Shown here piece after piece: positions 4,886 to 7,143 of a stretch of 7,143 bases of DNA. Numbering within the stretch: the stretch's first letter is position 1; each line of letters starts with the position of its first letter. A program made the position numbers and the translations under genes. This DNA is from Draconibacterium sp. (GTDB taxonomy: Bacteria > Bacteroidota > Bacteroidia > Bacteroidales > Prolixibacteraceae), in contig JAUVDE010000170.1 in the NCBI GenBank assembly GCA_030595485.1, positions 1 to 7,143 on the forward strand. Reading direction: 5' to 3'. Under the pieces are notes generated by a model. That model was not told where the DNA came from and did no database searches. It saw only the letters and a list, made by a program, of their open reading frames with translations.

Positions 4886-5014
4886 TAGTGTTAAATCAAG
4901 TATCTAAGTTCGGGTACGTCATTCCGAACTTGTTTCGGAATCTGCTGTCTAAAGCAGAGATGCTGAACTGAATTCAGCATGACGACCAGATGATTCATGC
5001 TTGACTTGACACTA
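4886..5014. repeat. 129-bp nested palindromic element (REP pair, BIME-like, inside outer inverted repeats)
   Basis: The outer arms are TAGTGTTAAATCAAGTAT (4886-4903) and ATGCTTGACTTGACACTA (4997-5014), complementary at 15 of 18 positions, with two of the three exceptions allowing G-U pairs. Inside are two 27-nt REP-like units in opposite orientation. Unit 1 (4917-4943) reads CGTCAT, then the stem TCCGAA/TTCGGA, then ATCT. Unit 2 (4984-4958, minus) reads CGTCAT, then the stem GCTGAA/TTCAGC, then ATCT. A smaller hairpin, TCTGCT/AGCAGA (4941-4958), joins them, and CGTC/GACG (4917-4920, 4981-4984) closes a three-armed fold. The element lies 12 bp after arfB and may act as its transcript end or be a non-autonomous mobile repeat. 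There is no coding potential. Confidence 0.8.
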
Positions 5015-5188
5015 ATATCAAATTTCAAATAATTTTCGAAATCCCAAATCTCCAATTACTAGAGCAGGGAATTAGTTTTATTTGAACATTGATTTTTGGC
5101 ATTTATTTGGCATTTGGCTTTGGGTATTTGGTCATTCTATAAATGTTTTCTTTTCTTTGCAAACTCAAAATTCAAGAAACAACATTAA
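5015..5188. other. Gene-free low-complexity stretch before the GtrA gene
   Basis: No gene is supported here. The first part (about 5019-5056) is rich in CAAATTT/AAATCCCAAATC-type heptamers. The second (about 5093-5131) is the opposite strand's equivalent, with repeated ATTTGGCATTTGG-like words and two copies of TTGGCATTT. Together they form a loose, degenerate inverted arrangement. The final 50 bases hold the candidate promoter of the downstream gene. Confidence 0.5.
5127..5159 (+). promoter_or_regulatory. Candidate promoter of the GtrA-family gene
   Basis: TTTG (5127-5130), 21 nt, then TTTCTTTG (5152-5159), one base from TAnnTTTG. Transcription would start near 5164, leaving a leader of about 25 nt before the ATG at 5189. 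Confidence 0.4.
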
Positions 5189-5704
5189 ATGAGAAATTTT
5201 TTCGAAAAAATCGGTGAGTTAATAATCAGCATTGTCGACTGGTTTTATTTCCCGTTTTTACATTTTATTCCGAAAGAGATTTTTCGTTACGGGGCAACGG
5301 GCGGTGCAAATACAGTTCTCGATATTGGTTTGTATTTTATATTTTACCGCTATGTACTCGAAATGCAAATTCTAGACTTGGGTTTTGTTTCCATTAGTGC
5401 GCACATTGCAGCATTTATGATGGTTTTCCCAATAACTTTTTCCACCGGTTTCCTTTTGGCAAAGTATGTGACTTTTACTTCGTCGGAGTTAAAAGGAAAG
5501 ATTCAATTGTTTCGTTATTTACTAACAGTTGCCGGTTCAATTTTGTTAAACTATGTTTTCCTGAAATTTTTCGTGGAATACTGGGGATGGTACGCCACCC
5601 TTTCGAAAATTTCAACCACCTTACTTGTAATTATATATAGTTATGTAGCGCAACGTTACTTTACTTTCCGCACCAGTAAAAAACAGCTTACCAACAGCCA
5701 ATAA
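5189..5704 (+). CDS. GtrA family membrane protein
   Basis: A 171-residue inner-membrane protein of the GtrA family. Known members help move polyprenyl-linked sugars across the membrane or act in cell-surface polysaccharide decoration. The family opening motif FRYGATGGANTVLDIGLYF begins at residue 32 in the first core helix. Further hydrophobic segments lie at about 66-92, 105-128 and 136-154, followed by the closing motif YVAQRYFTFR (152-161), giving four helices. An extra amphipathic/hydrophobic stretch (residues 8-27) precedes the domain, which makes the protein longer than the typical 120-150. No glycosyltransferase gene is adjacent, so the usual partner is not visible. The substrate is unknown. 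Confidence 0.9.
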   Translation: MRNFFEKIGELIISIVDWFYFPFLHFIPKEIFRYGATGGANTVLDIGLYFIFYRYVLEMQILDLGFVSISAHIAAFMMVFPITFSTGFLLAKYVTFTSSELKGKIQLFRYLLTVAGSILLNYVFLKFFVEYWGWYATLSKISTTLLVIIYSYVAQRYFTFRTSKKQLTNSQ

Positions 5705-5718
5705 TATTAACGCTTAGT

Positions 5719-5748
5719 TTTGTCGTTGTTCGGAAATAGCTATCTTTA
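5719..5748 (+). promoter_or_regulatory. Candidate promoter of the CPBP protease gene
   Basis: TTTG (5719-5722), 18 nt, then TATCTTTA (5741-5748), seven of eight with TAnnTTTG. Predicted start near 5753, about 17 nt before the ATG at 5770. It suggests the gene can be expressed separately from the upstream GtrA gene. Confidence 0.45.
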
Positions 5749-5769
5749 TTAAACATAGTTAGTAGTAAA

Positions 5770-6588
5770 ATGGAGCAAATCAGACAAAAATATTATCCAA
5801 CAATTCTACAGGGCATCCACCTTGTAATTCTATACCTATTTATTCAAACCATTGTTGATTTTCCGCTGGCCTTACTCGATTATTACAACGGAACCGAATA
5901 TTTGTACAACCCCATTAAAAAGATTGTCCTTGGAGTAGGTTCAGTTGTTTTTATTTTATTGTATGGAATAAAAAAAGCCAAAGCTCCTGTTCTGGAAATT
6001 TTCCCGATAAAACTATTTAATCCACTTCTGTTAATACCCATTGCTACATTTATTTGGGGTGCACATAATTTTCTGGAACATGTAAATATTTGGGTGGAGA
6101 AATTAATTCCTGCCCCTGCTTGGTTTTGGGAATTATTCAGTAAAATATTTGATGGCGATTATGGTTTTTGGGGCGTGTTTTTGAAAGTGGCCGTAATTGC
6201 GCCAATTGTTGAAGAATTGATTTTCAGAGGATTAATCTTCAACGGTTTTAGAAAAAACTACAACGGTTTTGTGGCGGTAATTATGTCGGCACTTTTGTTC
6301 TCGCTTTTTCATTTAAATCCCTGGCAAATACCGGCAACTTTTGTTTTAGGTTTACTTTTGGGCTGGTTAATGTTGCGCACCAATAACATCATTGTAGCAA
6401 TTATAGGTCACTCAATTAACAATGCCTGGGTGCTGCTAACCGTTACCTATTGGAAACCACTACACGAACATCCAATTTATTTATTGGAACACAATAAATT
6501 CCTTTATTTGAGTGCATTGCTTATCGCACTATCGATAATTCTAATGTATTTCACCAGTATTCCGTGGTTGCGTAAAAACCGGAAATAA
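5770..6588 (+). CDS. CPBP family intramembrane glutamic endopeptidase (CAAX protease homologue)
   Basis: A 272-residue polytopic membrane protein with all the signature motifs of the CPBP/Abi family (Rce1 relatives). These are EELIFRG (Glu148, Glu149, Arg153; motif EExxxR), FSLFH (Phe177, His181; FxxxH) and HSINN (His214, Asn218; HxxxN). These residues build the glutamate-based active site inside the membrane. Hydrophobic segments lie at about 12-34, 52-66, 82-97, 136-147, 166-182, 185-203, 206-222 and 245-262. The N-terminal third, about 130 residues before the catalytic core, is poorly conserved in the family. Bacterial members cleave signal or pheromone-like peptides or act in self-immunity, but no bacteriocin gene is nearby, so the substrate is open. 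All catalytic residues are intact, so activity is likely. Confidence 0.93.
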   Translation: MEQIRQKYYPTILQGIHLVILYLFIQTIVDFPLALLDYYNGTEYLYNPIKKIVLGVGSVVFILLYGIKKAKAPVLEIFPIKLFNPLLLIPIATFIWGAHNFLEHVNIWVEKLIPAPAWFWELFSKIFDGDYGFWGVFLKVAVIAPIVEELIFRGLIFNGFRKNYNGFVAVIMSALLFSLFHLNPWQIPATFVLGLLLGWLMLRTNNIIVAIIGHSINNAWVLLTVTYWKPLHEHPIYLLEHNKFLYLSALLIALSIILMYFTSIPWLRKNRK

Positions 6589-6663
6589 TTGGTTGTTCGC
6601 CGAAAAAAGGAATGGAACAGGACACAAATCACTATTTTTAGGCAATTTTAAAATCAGACAATA

Positions 6664-7143
6664 ATGGATTATGTTCTTATAACTTTCGGAGTAATTTTTA
6701 TCCTTAGTGGAATTTTAGGTTGTGTACTTCCTGTTATTCCCGGACCACCTTTGAGTTATGTGGGTTTATTGCTACTTCACTTCACCGAGAAATACCAATT
6801 CTCATCTAAGTTTTTAATTATTTGGGCTGTAATTACGGCTGTGGTTTATGCGCTCGACTTTCTGATTCCGGCCTGGGGAACCAAAAAATTTGGAGGTAGC
6901 AAACGAGGTGTTTGGGGAAGCATAATTGGATTAATAATAGGTTTATTTTTCGCTCCCTTTGGATTGATTAGTATCATAATTGGGCCATTTGTTGGTGCCG
7001 TTATTGGCGAACTTACAGCAGGAAAAGAATCGGGCGATGCCTTAAAATCTGGATTTGGTTCATTTATCGGATTTTTAACCGGAACACTTTTAAAATTAAT
7101 TGCTTCGGGAATGATGATCTGGTATTTTTTTAAACAACTGATT
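6664..7143 (+). CDS. DUF456 domain membrane protein (3' end outside window)
   Basis: The frame opens at ATG 6664-6666 and is still open at the last base, giving 160 residues; family members are about this length, so only a few residues should be missing. The DUF456 hallmarks are visible. The N-terminal helix runs into GCVLPVIPGPPLSYVGLLLL (residues 19-38). The middle has FLIPAWGTKKFGGSKRGVWG (66-85). A glycine-rich helix region, IIGPFVGAVIGELTAGK, precedes the last hydrophobic segment (about 136-156). It is an integral inner-membrane protein of unknown function; the glycine-rich helices suggest tight packing. It follows the protease gene by 75 bp in the same direction, with no good promoter or terminator between them, so co-transcription is possible. 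Confidence 0.9.
   Translation, partial: MDYVLITFGVIFILSGILGCVLPVIPGPPLSYVGLLLLHFTEKYQFSSKFLIIWAVITAVVYALDFLIPAWGTKKFGGSKRGVWGSIIGLIIGLFFAPFGLISIIIGPFVGAVIGELTAGKESGDALKSGFGSFIGFLTGTLLKLIASGMMIWYFFKQLI

Noticed and set aside
4917..4984. tRNA or tRNA-like gene suggested by the three-armed fold
   Set aside because: The closing stem is only 4 bp, and there is no anticodon-type loop, no TTC-type T-loop and no CCA context; the two outer arms are related REP units instead.

Overview
The window looks like a chromosomal stretch from a member of the Bacteroidota, most likely a Bacteroidales/Marinilabiliales-type marine or anaerobic lineage. This is inferred from AT-rich coding DNA, the absence of Shine-Dalgarno sequences before the genes, several matches to the Bacteroidota promoter (TTTG or TTG, about 20 nt, then TAnnTTTG), and the look of the proteins. 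There is no rRNA, tRNA, CRISPR array, insertion sequence or phage gene.

Layout from left to right. (1) The C-terminal end of a calcineurin-like (purple-acid/Dcr2-type) metallophosphoesterase enters from the left edge. (2) A conserved-looking protein of unknown function (556-1272) runs rightward and overlaps by 29 bp the convergent end of a YhbS-like GNAT acetyltransferase (1795-1244, minus). (3) A compact four-gene minus-strand operon (3487 to 1909) encodes, in transcription order, a NifX/NifB-type iron-molybdenum-cofactor-domain protein, an atypical thioredoxin-fold protein with a CX6C active-site loop, a YhfA-like OsmC protein and a membrane-anchored thioredoxin (WCAPC). It ends in a good intrinsic terminator at 1862-1827. 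(4) Divergent from it is a Crp/Fnr-family regulator, followed 2 bp later by arfB, the GGQ-motif ribosome-rescue hydrolase. The 319-bp divergent region holds a 29-bp palindrome, an Fnr-geometry inverted repeat (CTGTC-N4-GACAG) and a Bacteroidota promoter overlapped by a TTTGAA-A-TTCAAA palindrome. (5) A 315-bp gene-free stretch after arfB carries a 129-bp nested palindromic element: two REP-like units in inverted orientation within 18-bp outer inverted repeats. (6) Three rightward membrane-protein genes follow: a GtrA-family protein, a CPBP-family intramembrane protease homologue, and a DUF456 protein cut by the right edge.

The most interesting part is region 3-4. Four small proteins, all with cysteines where a thiol or metal role would be expected, are packaged in one operon opposite a Crp/Fnr regulator that lacks an obvious Fe-S cysteine cluster. 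The reading offered here is a thiol or reactive-sulfur/oxidant response module controlled by the divergent regulator. The individual family assignments are strong. The joint function and the operator assignments are inference.
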